A model generated the notes under the pieces. The model had not been told where the DNA came from and did no database searches. It saw only the letters and a list, made by a program, of their open reading frames with translations. The position numbers and the translations under genes were made by a program. Of a DNA stretch of 64,000 nt, positions 38,549-47,144 are shown one piece after another. The DNA is from Candida dubliniensis CD36 (lineage: Eukaryota > Ascomycota > Pichiomycetes > Serinales > Debaryomycetaceae): positions 1,240,001-1,304,000 of the forward strand of contig NC_012861.1 in assembly GCF_000026945.1 (NCBI RefSeq). Reading direction: 5' to 3'. The first letter of the stretch is position 1. Every line of letters starts with the position of its first letter.

Positions 38549-40735
38549 TTAAACACCAACTCTCAAAACGTTCTGTCTCTGGTGTCTGAATTTAATCACT
38601 TCGTGTCTTTCCATTATATAGAGAGCTTTTTCTAATGCGGAAGCACTAGCCTTACCTGAATCAACAAATTCTTTACGTATAGTTTTGTAAGCAGTAGACC
38701 ATCCAATCGGTAATCTTCTTCTCAACTCTTGTTCAACTTTTTTGATCTCAGCATTCAAGGTGACATCGTTTGAACTTCCAAGACCTTGATCAACAGCATC
38801 CATTGTGGAGGCTGTGAATAGTCTGATTGCCTCCTCAACGTGTTCTTCTGTAGCAACTGGTGAAAGTCGCAACTTGGCTAATGATTCTGTTATACGGATA
38901 ATAGCTTCCAATTGTCTAACGGTAATTGGAATAGAAGATCTTTCATTCATTTCTGCTTCATTGAGTTGCAATCGTCTTCTAATGGACACAAAATGGGACG
39001 ACAATCTTTCTGATGCTTCTGCTGTAAGACGTGGGGCGCATCTCAATTTAACATACTGAATGTACCTTTTCATTTTCTCTATTGGAATTTCCCCTTCTTG
39101 TAACAAATCTTGTGTTCTTCCACCAGTATGAACATTCATAACGTGTTGAGCAATTGAAATATCCCTACCTTCATTGTGCTCATCTTTGACAATAAAGATC
39201 ATGTCAAATCTGGACAAGATAGTACTTTGGAAATCAATATTTTCTCCAGGACTTTTAAATTCATCGTATTTTCCAAACACTGGATTTGCTGCTGCCAATA
39301 CAGAAGTTCTGGAGTTCAAAACAGTTGTAATACCAGCTTTGGCAATAGAGATGGTTTGTTGTTCCATGGCTTCGTGAATTGCAACTCTATCCTCGTCCCT
39401 CATTTTGTCGAATTCATCGATACAAACAACACCACCATCAGCTAAAACCATAGCACCACCTTCTAAATAGAAGTCTCTAGTTTGCGGGTCTCTTTGAACT
39501 GAAGCTGTCAAACCAGCTGCTGATGACCCTTTACCAGACGTATAAACTGAAATTGGAGCAATTTTCTCGACAAATTTAAGTAATTGCGATTTAGCAGTAC
39601 CGGGATCACCCAACAATAATACATTAATATCACCTCTTAACCTCATTCCATCAGGTAAAATTTTTTTGGAACCACCCATCAATAAACAAGTGATTGCCTT
39701 TTTTATATCTTCATTACCGTAAATTGATGGAGCAATAGAATCGACAAATGTCTCGTACAAGTTTGGCATTCTTGACATTCTTAAAAATTCTTCTTCCTCT
39801 TCTTCACTGAAGATGATTCCTTGTCCATTGGCACCATTGTCAATATCAGTTTGGTATCCTAATACACGTAAATATGGATTACGAATAGCAACATTTGAAG
39901 TTGAGTTGTTTCTTGCACTTTGTTTTGATTGATAAATAGCATAAATACCGACAATGGTGACTCTAGTACCAGGGACAACTTGATTAGTCAAATATCTATC
40001 AGCCTGTAAAAGAATATGTCTTGGCATTTCACCAACTGGAACCATATCTGGTGCTTCTTGTAATTTCAAAACCTGTTGATCAACAAAGGTTGATTTATCA
40101 TGAACGATAACATAAGAGTCGTTGGGACATTTTTCTTCTGTGGAATTTGGATCGGAATTATGAGGTGCTAGACATCTAGGTGGTAATTGGATCTGACCAA
40201 ACCCATGCTTGACAGTAATCTTCATGGTATGTTTACAAGCACGACATATCAATTGCACTTGTGTTGCTCTAGAACTTAAAACTGAAGCAGAAATAATAAT
40301 CCCACTTACTCTGACAATTTTTGCTATATGATCAGAATCTAAATGTCTTATAGAGATCTCATTGGCTTTTGAATATAAAATTAATTGACAAGTTGGGAAA
40401 TCTTGAGGAATTTCATCATTAGACAAATAAGCAATTCTCTTAGCAATGTCGGTAATGGCATTTTCAAAAAGCGGAATCATCTCAGCAGGATCATCACTCA
40501 ATTTTTTATTCAACTCTTCATTGAATGAAATAAGATGATCAGCTTCAACTTTTAAAAAGTAATTCTTGATAAGCAAATTTTCTCTCAATTGATCTCTGTA
40601 AATAAACTGAGAATCGATTCTATATTCCAAAATAAAAGAACGGAAAGCTTTTGTAATCTCATTGTACGAGTTTTCAGCTGGTTCTTCACCAGGTAAAACA
40701 TGTGCAGAAAACACTTCTGGACGTTCAAAAGACAT
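38549..40735 (-). CDS. CDC46: MCM complex subunit Mcm5 (Cdc46), 728 aa
   Basis: A subunit of the MCM2-7 replicative helicase. The N-terminal OB/zinc region has [10 protein letters not shown] at about 178-188 and a second Cys set ending EEKCPND. The AAA+ ATPase part has Walker [12 protein letters not shown] with K382, Walker B CIDEFDKM, and the arginine-finger SRFD (ILSRFDMIF). The [14 protein letters not shown] pre-sensor hairpin region is conserved. The length of 728 aa is shorter than S. cerevisiae Mcm5 (775). It starts with ATG at 40735. A good Mcm1-type site lies about 220 bp upstream, as in the early-cell-cycle-box promoter of the S. cerevisiae gene. It neighbours SMD2 as in S. cerevisiae (YLR274W/YLR275W). 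Confidence 0.97.
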   Translation of the reverse strand: MSFERPEVFSAHVLPGEEPAENSYNEITKAFRSFILEYRIDSQFIYRDQLRENLLIKNYFLKVEADHLISFNEELNKKLSDDPAEMIPLFENAITDIAKRIAYLSNDEIPQDFPTCQLILYSKANEISIRHLDSDHIAKIVRVSGIIISASVLSSRATQVQLICRACKHTMKITVKHGFGQIQLPPRCLAPHNSDPNSTEEKCPNDSYVIVHDKSTFVDQQVLKLQEAPDMVPVGEMPRHILLQADRYLTNQVVPGTRVTIVGIYAIYQSKQSARNNSTSNVAIRNPYLRVLGYQTDIDNGANGQGIIFSEEEEEEFLRMSRMPNLYETFVDSIAPSIYGNEDIKKAITCLLMGGSKKILPDGMRLRGDINVLLLGDPGTAKSQLLKFVEKIAPISVYTSGKGSSAAGLTASVQRDPQTRDFYLEGGAMVLADGGVVCIDEFDKMRDEDRVAIHEAMEQQTISIAKAGITTVLNSRTSVLAAANPVFGKYDEFKSPGENIDFQSTILSRFDMIFIVKDEHNEGRDISIAQHVMNVHTGGRTQDLLQEGEIPIEKMKRYIQYVKLRCAPRLTAEASERLSSHFVSIRRRLQLNEAEMNERSSIPITVRQLEAIIRITESLAKLRLSPVATEEHVEEAIRLFTASTMDAVDQGLGSSNDVTLNAEIKKVEQELRRRLPIGWSTAYKTIRKEFVDSGKASASALEKALYIMERHEVIKFRHQRQNVLRVGV

Positions 40736-41118
40736 GATTTGAAGTGGTTTGTTGAATTAAAATCTAATAGATTGAAAAGAAAAAAGATGTTATACAATAT
40801 ATAATATATATAAAAGAAAAATTCAAGAAAGATAGTTTTGTAAACAAATTTATGGAAAAATTTAAAGACGTGTTGAAGTAATCTCTCAATTTTGAAAGAA
40901 GAAAAAAAAACTGAGAAAAATAGAAGACTGCATATACGTTTTAATTAGCTTTCCCTTTTGAGGTAAATTATTATTATTACTACTATTGTAAAGATGATCT
41001 TCTTATATGGTGCGCGACGTGTCATAGAGAGAAGGGTAGTGTACTTGTCATCACTTTTTTTTCTTGTTTCATCAAATCATTAGCATTATACAACAGCAAC
41101 CCCCCAATTCATATAGAC
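40736..41118. other. CDC46-RSO55 divergent promoter
   Basis: 383 bp. It holds an Mcm1-like site at 40952-40963 and a GC-rich GTGCGCGACGTG patch at about 41008-41020 that stands out from the AT-rich surroundings. Nothing suggests another gene. Confidence 0.45.
40952..40963. promoter_or_regulatory. Mcm1-like site (TCCCTTTTGAGG) upstream of CDC46
   Basis: Positions 40953-40962 match CCYWWWNNRG exactly. The surrounding TTTCCC...GGTAAA resembles the early cell cycle box that, with Mcm1, times MCM gene expression at M/G1 in S. cerevisiae; the spacing is one base longer than that consensus. Function is inferred. Confidence 0.4.
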
Positions 41119-41634
41119 ATGTCAAGTCGGATCAATCTTTTCAGATCATTGTTCACATCAAATTCCCTAAAATATGGAATACCAAAGAAAAATAAGCTAC
41201 CTCCAAGACCTAAGCATTTAATTAAAGAGGAGGATTTAGAAGAAAAATTTTTGCATGGGGGGAGAGGACCTGGTGGTCAAAAAATCAATAAATCAAATAG
41301 TAAAGTTCAACTAACGCATATTCCTACAGGGATGGTAGTATCTTGTCAAGCAACCAGGTCTCAAGAACAAAATCGGGCTATTGCAAGAGAGAAATTGGCT
41401 TTAAAATTGGATGATTATTATAATCCTGGAACTAGTAGGAATGCTGTCTTAATGGAAAGAGCTCAAAAAGTGAAACAAAGTAAATCGAAAAAGTCCAGTC
41501 GGAAATATAAAAAAATTGAAGATGAAAATTTACAGAAACAGGTGGAATTATCGAAACTAGAAGAATCATTGGATATAAAAGACATTGATGATGAATTTGA
41601 TGATTTTATTAAGAATGCCAAAGTGGATTTATAA
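41119..41634 (+). CDS. RSO55: Mitochondrial class I release-factor-like protein (RSO55/MTRFR type), 171 aa
   Basis: A short protein with the peptidyl-tRNA hydrolysis motif G52-G53-Q54 in GGRGPGGQKINKS, followed by VQLTHIPTGMVVSCQATRSQ and a basic Lys-rich tail. It lacks the codon-recognition domains of true release factors. This is the architecture of human MTRFR (C12orf65) and S. cerevisiae Rso55 (YLR281C, 155 aa), which rescue stalled mitochondrial ribosomes. The N-terminal MSSRINLFRSLFTSNSLKYG is a likely mitochondrial presequence. It starts with ATG at 41119. RSO55 lies in the same S. cerevisiae neighbourhood as CDC46, SMD2 and YSH1, which supports orthology. Confidence 0.88.
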   Translation: MSSRINLFRSLFTSNSLKYGIPKKNKLPPRPKHLIKEEDLEEKFLHGGRGPGGQKINKSNSKVQLTHIPTGMVVSCQATRSQEQNRAIAREKLALKLDDYYNPGTSRNAVLMERAQKVKQSKSKKSSRKYKKIEDENLQKQVELSKLEESLDIKDIDDEFDDFIKNAKVDL

Positions 41635-41851
41635 GTCGTGCGTTCCACATGATACCCCAAGTAGTTAAATTATTATTTTTCATCTACACTTTTGCAACCA
41701 ACTTTTTTTAATTAAATAGAGATTTTGGAATATATTTTATCTTGTTGGCATGTAATTACACCTTTCTTCATTCCAATTGTTTAAAAGTAAACCATAGATA
41801 TTAATATACTTATCTTTGTCGGTGATTTAATTTTCCTATAGTGCACAGAAG

Positions 41852-43009
41852 ATGGCCATTTCCAACACTGTTTTGCTTGTGATTTTGATTATCACCTTTG
41901 TATTAATACTAGGCATATTCTTCTTAGTCGGGTTTTGCTTTGCATCTTGGTGTCCGTTCTTGTTTATTTGTTCTAAACGAAGAAAGGCAAGAATAACTTT
42001 AAAGAACTTTTTAATGAATCCGCCCAGTTCTTCTAATTTGGTTTCTCCAACTTCCAAGGGATTAAACGACCTAGAGAATCAGCCAGTCGTAATAGAACAA
42101 AATACCGACAGTGCTTCGAAAATTGCCTTGAATAGTTATCCAATGGATTCGAACCATTCAGCAAAGGTATGTAATGTGGCTCAATCACAAGCTCCTAATG
42201 GGAATTCTCCCAACATTGATGAGACTCACGATCTGGATTTTAAAAGTGTTTTAGATAATTTTGATAAATCTGATTCAAGCAGTAATTCACATAATTTTGT
42301 AGAAGAAAGTCGAAATGAATCGGACTTAATGCAAACTTTGATTGCACATCCATCACAGAACGCAGAATCAATAGCTCAAAGTGAATTTGATACATATTCG
42401 CTTACTTTATTGTTACAATATTTAATACAAACTTCTACAAAGCCTGACGATCAAGCTATTAGAAAAGTGAGTGATCCATTTCTGAACAATTATATTAGTG
42501 TTGGTGAAAAAGTTGTTATTGTGAAATCATTCATTGGGAAAACTGATAGTGAATTTCCATCATTACAAACTGGTGATCTATTGAGAATTATTAAATTTAT
42601 TGTTCATGATAGTGAAGATTCAGATGAAGCAGCAGGTTCTATCAAATCTATACGAATGGCTCCTAAAACCCCCACAAAAACTAGAAAGCAAAATTATCAA
42701 CCTACTTCAGCGATCACCCTTGAGAGCTCTAATGAATCATTCTCGAGTGAGATTATAATTGATAAATCCGATCCCATTCACAAAAATATTTATTGTGTAG
42801 GTTTATTACTCAATTCTTATCTAGATTTCAATAATGATCAATTGAAATTGAAATTAAAAGTACAAGAAACTTCTAGTGAAGAAGAAGCAACTGAGGATTT
42901 AATTAAAGAGTTTCCATTAAACATAGTTTCTTTGGAGACAACTGTTGTCAAATCAGTATTGGCGGGGGAAGTGGAGGAAATGGAGGAGGAGGGAGATGAA
43001 CTAGGTTGA
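41852..43009 (+). CDS. Single-pass membrane protein with SH3-like domain, 385 aa
   Basis: One strong transmembrane helix near the N-terminus (about residues 6-35, rich in Val/Ile/Leu) is followed by the basic stop-transfer patch CSKRRKARIT. There is no cleavable signal, so the C-terminus is probably cytosolic. Residues ~45-180 are Ser/Asn-rich and disordered. Residues ~205-360 contain SH3-like elements: VGEKVVIVKSFI, LQTGDLLRIIKF, IYCVGLLLNSY and EFPLNIVSLE, the last resembling the terminal FP-x-N-x-V strand. A disordered insert splits the domain. The layout recalls yeast cortical membrane proteins such as Skg1/Aim20, but I cannot claim orthology. The stop overlaps the convergent gene's stop by 9 bp. 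Confidence 0.7.
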   Translation: MAISNTVLLVILIITFVLILGIFFLVGFCFASWCPFLFICSKRRKARITLKNFLMNPPSSSNLVSPTSKGLNDLENQPVVIEQNTDSASKIALNSYPMDSNHSAKVCNVAQSQAPNGNSPNIDETHDLDFKSVLDNFDKSDSSSNSHNFVEESRNESDLMQTLIAHPSQNAESIAQSEFDTYSLTLLLQYLIQTSTKPDDQAIRKVSDPFLNNYISVGEKVVIVKSFIGKTDSEFPSLQTGDLLRIIKFIVHDSEDSDEAAGSIKSIRMAPKTPTKTRKQNYQPTSAITLESSNESFSSEIIIDKSDPIHKNIYCVGLLLNSYLDFNNDQLKLKLKVQETSSEEEATEDLIKEFPLNIVSLETTVVKSVLAGEVEEMEEEGDELG

Positions 43010-44191
43010 AAGATGTTTTTGTTGTTGCTCAGCCAATTTTTTCCAATTTTCTGATGTTTTCAAAGCATCTTGCCAATTTGATTTCATTACTTCCAAGTCT
43101 TGTTGTAATTTTGCTATTGCTGATTCATTATTTTTATCCAATGGATCATTTTGACTTATATAATTTATTAATGTTTCAATATTATGATATAATTTATAGC
43201 ATTCATTTAATATTGTTCTCGCTATAATTTCACTTGGTTCAATTTCAGTGAAATATTCCTTTATAGTTTCTGGATCAGCAGTAATTTCTTTCAAATCAAT
43301 TAAATCAGTTGGTGTGGGAATTTTTTCTGTTTCCAAATCTCGATATTTGAAATCAGCTAATGATATATTCATCTTGGTGAAATATTCTTTAATACTAGAC
43401 ATGAATTTAGTAAATTTAAAATTTTCTTTCGCTATACTTTCCACAATATTCACTAATTGAATTGAATTTTCTTCTACTTCATTAGTTATAATTGATGACA
43501 TATCAATAATTAAATTAGGATTATTGATTATAATTCCTGTTGAATTTTCAATTATTGGTGCATTATTTTGAATTACTAAACCATCTGAATTACCGCCATA
43601 TTCAATGTTTGACGATAGATTTCTAGTTTTCTCTAATAATTTATTTTTCAAATTTTCAATTTCAAGATTTTTCCTTTTCATTTCAATCTTGTATTTATTT
43701 TTAGTATCCAAAGTCCAATTTTTCATTTTTTGTAAATCGTCACTATATATTTTGTTTTGCTTAGTTAATTGATTAATTTCTTTCAGTAATGAATTATACT
43801 TAACAATTTTATTTTGGTTGCCTTTTTCTAATGTATGTAATTTTCGTGATAATTCTTGAACTTGTTTTTCTAATGTTTGAATCTTACTATCTTTTGATAA
43901 AATATTTTCATTGAAAACCCGTTGTTGAGATCGTTGTTTATCAATTATTTTCACTAATGCATGAATCAAATTAATGGTATTTTTATCATTATTGTATAAT
44001 TTCTCTGTTATTATTAATTCTCCTAATTTAGGGTTGACTTCAAGTTGGTCACTAATTAATTTGTTCCAATTTATACAGTTAAATTGAAGGTTTTCATCGA
44101 TATAAGTACGTGACAATAATGTTGAATTCAAAGCATGTGCTGCATTACGAATAGATTGTATATCAGTGGGTGGTAACTGTTGTGGTGGCAT
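43001..44191 (-). CDS. ADIP-domain coiled-coil protein (Msd1/SSX2IP-like), 396 aa
   Basis: The frame opens at a TTG at 44278, but the first ATG is at 44191 (MPPQQLPPTDIQ). Residues ~10-200 follow the ADIP (afadin/alpha-actinin-binding) pattern: ALNSTLLSRTYIDENLQF near the start, LIHALVKIIDKQ in the middle, then a coiled coil ending MKRKNLEIENLKNKLLEK. The known members, S. pombe Msd1 and human SSX2IP, anchor microtubule minus ends at the spindle pole body or centrosome. The C-terminal part (about 270-396) is also helical. The fold call is moderate; the spindle-pole role is inferred from the family. Its 3' end overlaps the SH3-like gene. Confidence 0.65.
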   Translation of the reverse strand: MPPQQLPPTDIQSIRNAAHALNSTLLSRTYIDENLQFNCINWNKLISDQLEVNPKLGELIITEKLYNNDKNTINLIHALVKIIDKQRSQQRVFNENILSKDSKIQTLEKQVQELSRKLHTLEKGNQNKIVKYNSLLKEINQLTKQNKIYSDDLQKMKNWTLDTKNKYKIEMKRKNLEIENLKNKLLEKTRNLSSNIEYGGNSDGLVIQNNAPIIENSTGIIINNPNLIIDMSSIITNEVEENSIQLVNIVESIAKENFKFTKFMSSIKEYFTKMNISLADFKYRDLETEKIPTPTDLIDLKEITADPETIKEYFTEIEPSEIIARTILNECYKLYHNIETLINYISQNDPLDKNNESAIAKLQQDLEVMKSNWQDALKTSENWKKLAEQQQKHLST

Positions 44192-44531
44192 ATTTAATGG
44201 TGGTGGCAGGGAAAGAAACGTAAACAAATGTGAAATCAAAATGTAAACAATTTGGTATTTTTTTCCCCCTTCTTTCAAGGTTTTGCTTCAAAACAAAACA
44301 AAAAAAATACAAGGAAAAGCCACCCTCGATTGATTATATACCAAAAAGTATTCTACGATTTATATCTGCTGATGAAAAACTTTCTTGTAGTTTCTCTGTC
44401 TTTAATGTATCCATTTATATTACTGAATATTTAAATATATAATAAATTTTTGCAAGTTTTCTCTTAAATAATGCATTCCTTTTTTTTTTTCAAATAAGAG
44501 TATCACAATGTTCTCTTTGTAATGTTTATAT

Positions 44532-45224
44532 CTAATGAGCAGCTTCTTCAACTTCTTCAAAAACAAACCAGTCTTCATCGGATTTAGTTTGTTCAGCAGC
44601 AACGGTGCTTGGAGAAGCAGTTTCAACATCGCTTGCTTCGTATTCTTTGACAGCTTCAGCATTGACATCTGCTTGTGGAACAGATGGTTTAGCTGGTAAT
44701 TGGAAAGCTTTAACTGCACTGTCAATATCAGCTTGAGTCAAAGCTTTTGGTTTGAAAGCTTTGATATGTTGAATGTATAAATCACCAATCAAATTGGATC
44801 TTCTTGGGGTAACTGAAAACAATCTTCTTGAAGATAAACGCTAAAAGCAAAAGAAGGAATGTTACTTCTGTTAGTATGACAATCCTGAAATATCAATTGA
44901 CAAGATAATATTGAAATGGATATCGGATGTGTTGATAACTAATTCTATCAATTCTTAATTGTATCTGTGGGTTTTGACATATGATACTTCAAATAAACAC
45001 TTTTTGAAAATATCACAATTAAACTAATAGTACTACACTTCATCCCATACACTGTTAAAATTTTTCATGTTCCATTGCATTGACCATACTCCAATCCAAG
45101 TTCTTACTATACTCCTCTATAATGTCTCCTTCATTGACATCTAACCTAATCCAGTCTTCCCTATTCTATCATTTTCAATATGGTTCTATCTTCATGGTAT
45201 ACATACAGCAACTGGTCTAAACAT
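44532..45224 (-). CDS. ATP14: F1Fo ATP synthase subunit h (Atp14), spliced: join(45224..45207, 44840..44532), 108 aa
   Basis: The second exon alone has no ATG start. A TAG stop sits immediately upstream of CGTTTATCTTC and is in fact the 3' splice site. Upstream on the same strand an 18-nt exon ATGTTTAGACCAGTTGCT is followed by GTATGT, and a perfect TACTAAC lies at 44876-44870. Joining gives MFRPVARLSSRRLFSVTPRR, a good mitochondrial presequence. The body, NLIGDLYIQHIKAFKP, and the acidic end EDWFVFEEVEEAAH match Atp14 (VIQDLYLRELK; EDWLVLDDAEE). The subunit belongs to the peripheral stator of mitochondrial ATP synthase. Its neighbours GSP1 and YHC1 are also near ATP14 in S. cerevisiae. Confidence 0.93.
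44841..45206 (-). other. ATP14 intron (366 nt)
   Basis: On the reverse strand: donor GTATGT at 45206-45201, branch point TACTAAC at 44876-44870, acceptor TTTTAG ending at 44841. It is long for a Candida intron and separates the presequence start from the rest of the protein. I see no snoRNA-like C/D pair inside it. Confidence 0.92.
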
Positions 45225-45582
45225 CTTTGATTCTATTAATATGTCTAAAGATTGTATTGGTTCTCAGATTGAGGATTTTTCGACTTCACTACTTTTTTTT
45301 TTTCTTCTGTCTTTTCCTTCCACAAATCAACTCAACTGTGTGTGCGATTCGGTAACTCTTTTACTCAGTCGTGCAATTCTTGACATGTATTTTTTCTCAA
45401 CTGAAAACAATTTTCCATTGGTCAACTCAAATTTGTTAGTCGTGTATAATATACCAATATCACTTGGTTTTGGTTATACAATATTTTCTCGTATATTGCT
45501 ACCAGGATGATTATTGTCACTAGTGCTCTTCTTTCTTGCACGTCAACCTATTTTATACAACCACAAACCAGATCTATAGAGT
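45225..45582. other. ATP14-YHC1 divergent promoter
   Basis: 358 bp. The 89-codon frame at 45241-45510 is rich in Phe/Leu/Ser from T-tracts and shows no recognisable content, so I regard it as chance. No defined site is recognised. Confidence 0.45.
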
Positions 45583-46056
45583 ATGCCGAAATACTATTGT
45601 GATTATTGTAAGTCATATTTGACCCATGATACAATGAGTGTGAGAAAATCACATTTGCAGGGGAGGAATCATATCAAATTCTATTGTGATTATTACGAAG
45701 CAAAGGCGAAGGAAACTAATATTTGGAATCCTCTGAGCATACCTTATGAAATGACTCTAGAGAAGTTGAATCGATATAGTGATGGGGAGAAATCTAGTGG
45801 TTCAAATGAAGATAATATGGATATCGACAGGAAGGAGAGTAGTCTAGATCATAATTCAAGAAATGATGCTCATCATGGTGACGATGGCAATGGCAATGGC
45901 AATGGCAATGATGGCGACGATGAAGATGATGATGAGATGATTTTTTTGCCACCTCCACCCAACTTGCCTGGATTACCTTTGCCTCCACCAGCAGTATATA
46001 ACAATCAAAAGGAATATCAGAAGGCTATACTAAGGCAAACATTAACGAACAGCTGA
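45583..46056 (+). CDS. YHC1: U1 snRNP protein C (Yhc1), 157 aa
   Basis: It begins [20 protein letters not shown], the U1-C signature, with a C2H2-type zinc finger made of C6, C9, H24 and H30 and the conserved [11 protein letters not shown]1-C stabilises pairing between U1 snRNA and the 5' splice site. A Gly-Asn repeat (about residues 104-110) coded by a GGCAAT microsatellite at about 45887-45910 leads into an acidic patch, then a proline-rich [16 protein letters not shown] region, as in other U1-C proteins. The S. cerevisiae protein is 231 aa; this is nearer the human 159. It starts with ATG at 45583. Confidence 0.95.
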   Translation: MPKYYCDYCKSYLTHDTMSVRKSHLQGRNHIKFYCDYYEAKAKETNIWNPLSIPYEMTLEKLNRYSDGEKSSGSNEDNMDIDRKESSLDHNSRNDAHHGDDGNGNGNGNDGDDEDDDEMIFLPPPPNLPGLPLPPPAVYNNQKEYQKAILRQTLTNS

Positions 46057-46499
46057 ATGTATTATGTGGTGTGTTTATTCCTGTCTAGCTTTTGCAAATT
46101 TTATCTTGTGTTTTTCTTTATTTGTTTTTATCTAATAAAGTAAACCAAAAACCTAGAATTTATATTATGTATTATAAAAAAAAAACTATATACTTTATCA
46201 AAAGAATAGAGGAATAAACAAAAACCCACTAAGGCAATAAATTTATAAAATTATGAAATACCATCCTTTTTCTCTGTCTCTTATCAATTGCACAATTATC
46301 AAGATCTGATGATCTACATGAAGGATATATGATATCCTTGTACAGATGAAGATTTAAAATTATACATTCACGGATGCCTTATTCCCTTATTTTATATATA
46401 TATATATATATATTGCAGAACAAAGAAAAGCAAGTGTTGCATTCCTTTTGTTTTTGTTTATTTTCTCTTTTTTTTTGCAAAACAGTCATTTCACTTTGC
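46057..46499. other. Intergenic between convergent YHC1 and GSP1 3' ends
   Basis: 443 bp, AT-rich, with an A-run near 46177 and a (TA)n microsatellite of about 21 bp at 46393-46413. Likely 3' untranslated and termination regions of both genes. I see no gene. Confidence 0.5.
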
Positions 46500-47144
46500 T
46501 TACAAATCAGCATCATCTTCATCAGGCAATGGTAAAGCAGTAGCTTGTTCCATTTCTTGTTGGTATTTTTGCATCAAGTCGGCATCGACTTGAACTTCTG
46601 GTGGAGCCAAAGCTGGAGAGGCAACAAATTCTAATTGTGGGTTACCAACCAATTTTCTAGCCAACCACAAGAATGGTTTTTCAAAGTTATAGTTGGATTT
46701 AGCAGAGATATCGTAGTATTGCAAGTTCTTCTTTCTGTGGAAAGTGATGGTTTTAGCTTTAACTTTACGTTCTTTAACATCAACTTTGTTACCACATAAA
46801 ACAATTGGAATGTTTTCACAAACTCTGACCAAATCTCTATGCCAGTTTGGAACGTTCTTATAAGTGATTCTTGAAGTGACATCAAACATAATGATACCAC
46901 ATTGACCGTTGATATAGTAACCATCTCTTAAACCACCGAATTTTTCTTGACCGGCAGTATCCCAGACATCGAATTTCAATTCCCCAAAGTTGGTGTGGAA
47001 TCCTAATGGATGGACTTCAACCCCTAAAGTAGCAATGTATTTTTTTTCAAATTCACCAGTTAAATGTCTTTTAACAAAAGTGGTTTTACCGGTACCACCA
47101 TCACCAACTAAAACTAATTTGAATGTAGGAACTTCTTGAGCCAT
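46500..47144 (-). CDS. GSP1: Ran GTPase Gsp1, 214 aa
   Basis: A nearly invariant Ran-family GTPase that drives nuclear import and export. The P-loop is [10 protein letters not shown], switch II starts at [15 protein letters not shown] is the G4 motif, and [12 protein letters not shown] is the G5 region. The acidic end DEDDADL is typical of Ran. The frame is open further upstream (to 47198), but [14 protein letters not shown] at 47144 is the conserved start and gives the usual length. The leader before it is A/G-rich on the coding strand, with a (GAAA)n run from 47226-47245. Its S. cerevisiae homologues are YLR293C and YOR185C, each next to genes present here. Confidence 0.98.

Noticed and set aside
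45241..45510. 89-codon frame in the ATP14-YHC1 promoter
   Set aside because: It starts inside the promoter directly upstream of the ATP14 first exon and consists of T-tract-derived Phe/Leu/Ser; no sign of selection.
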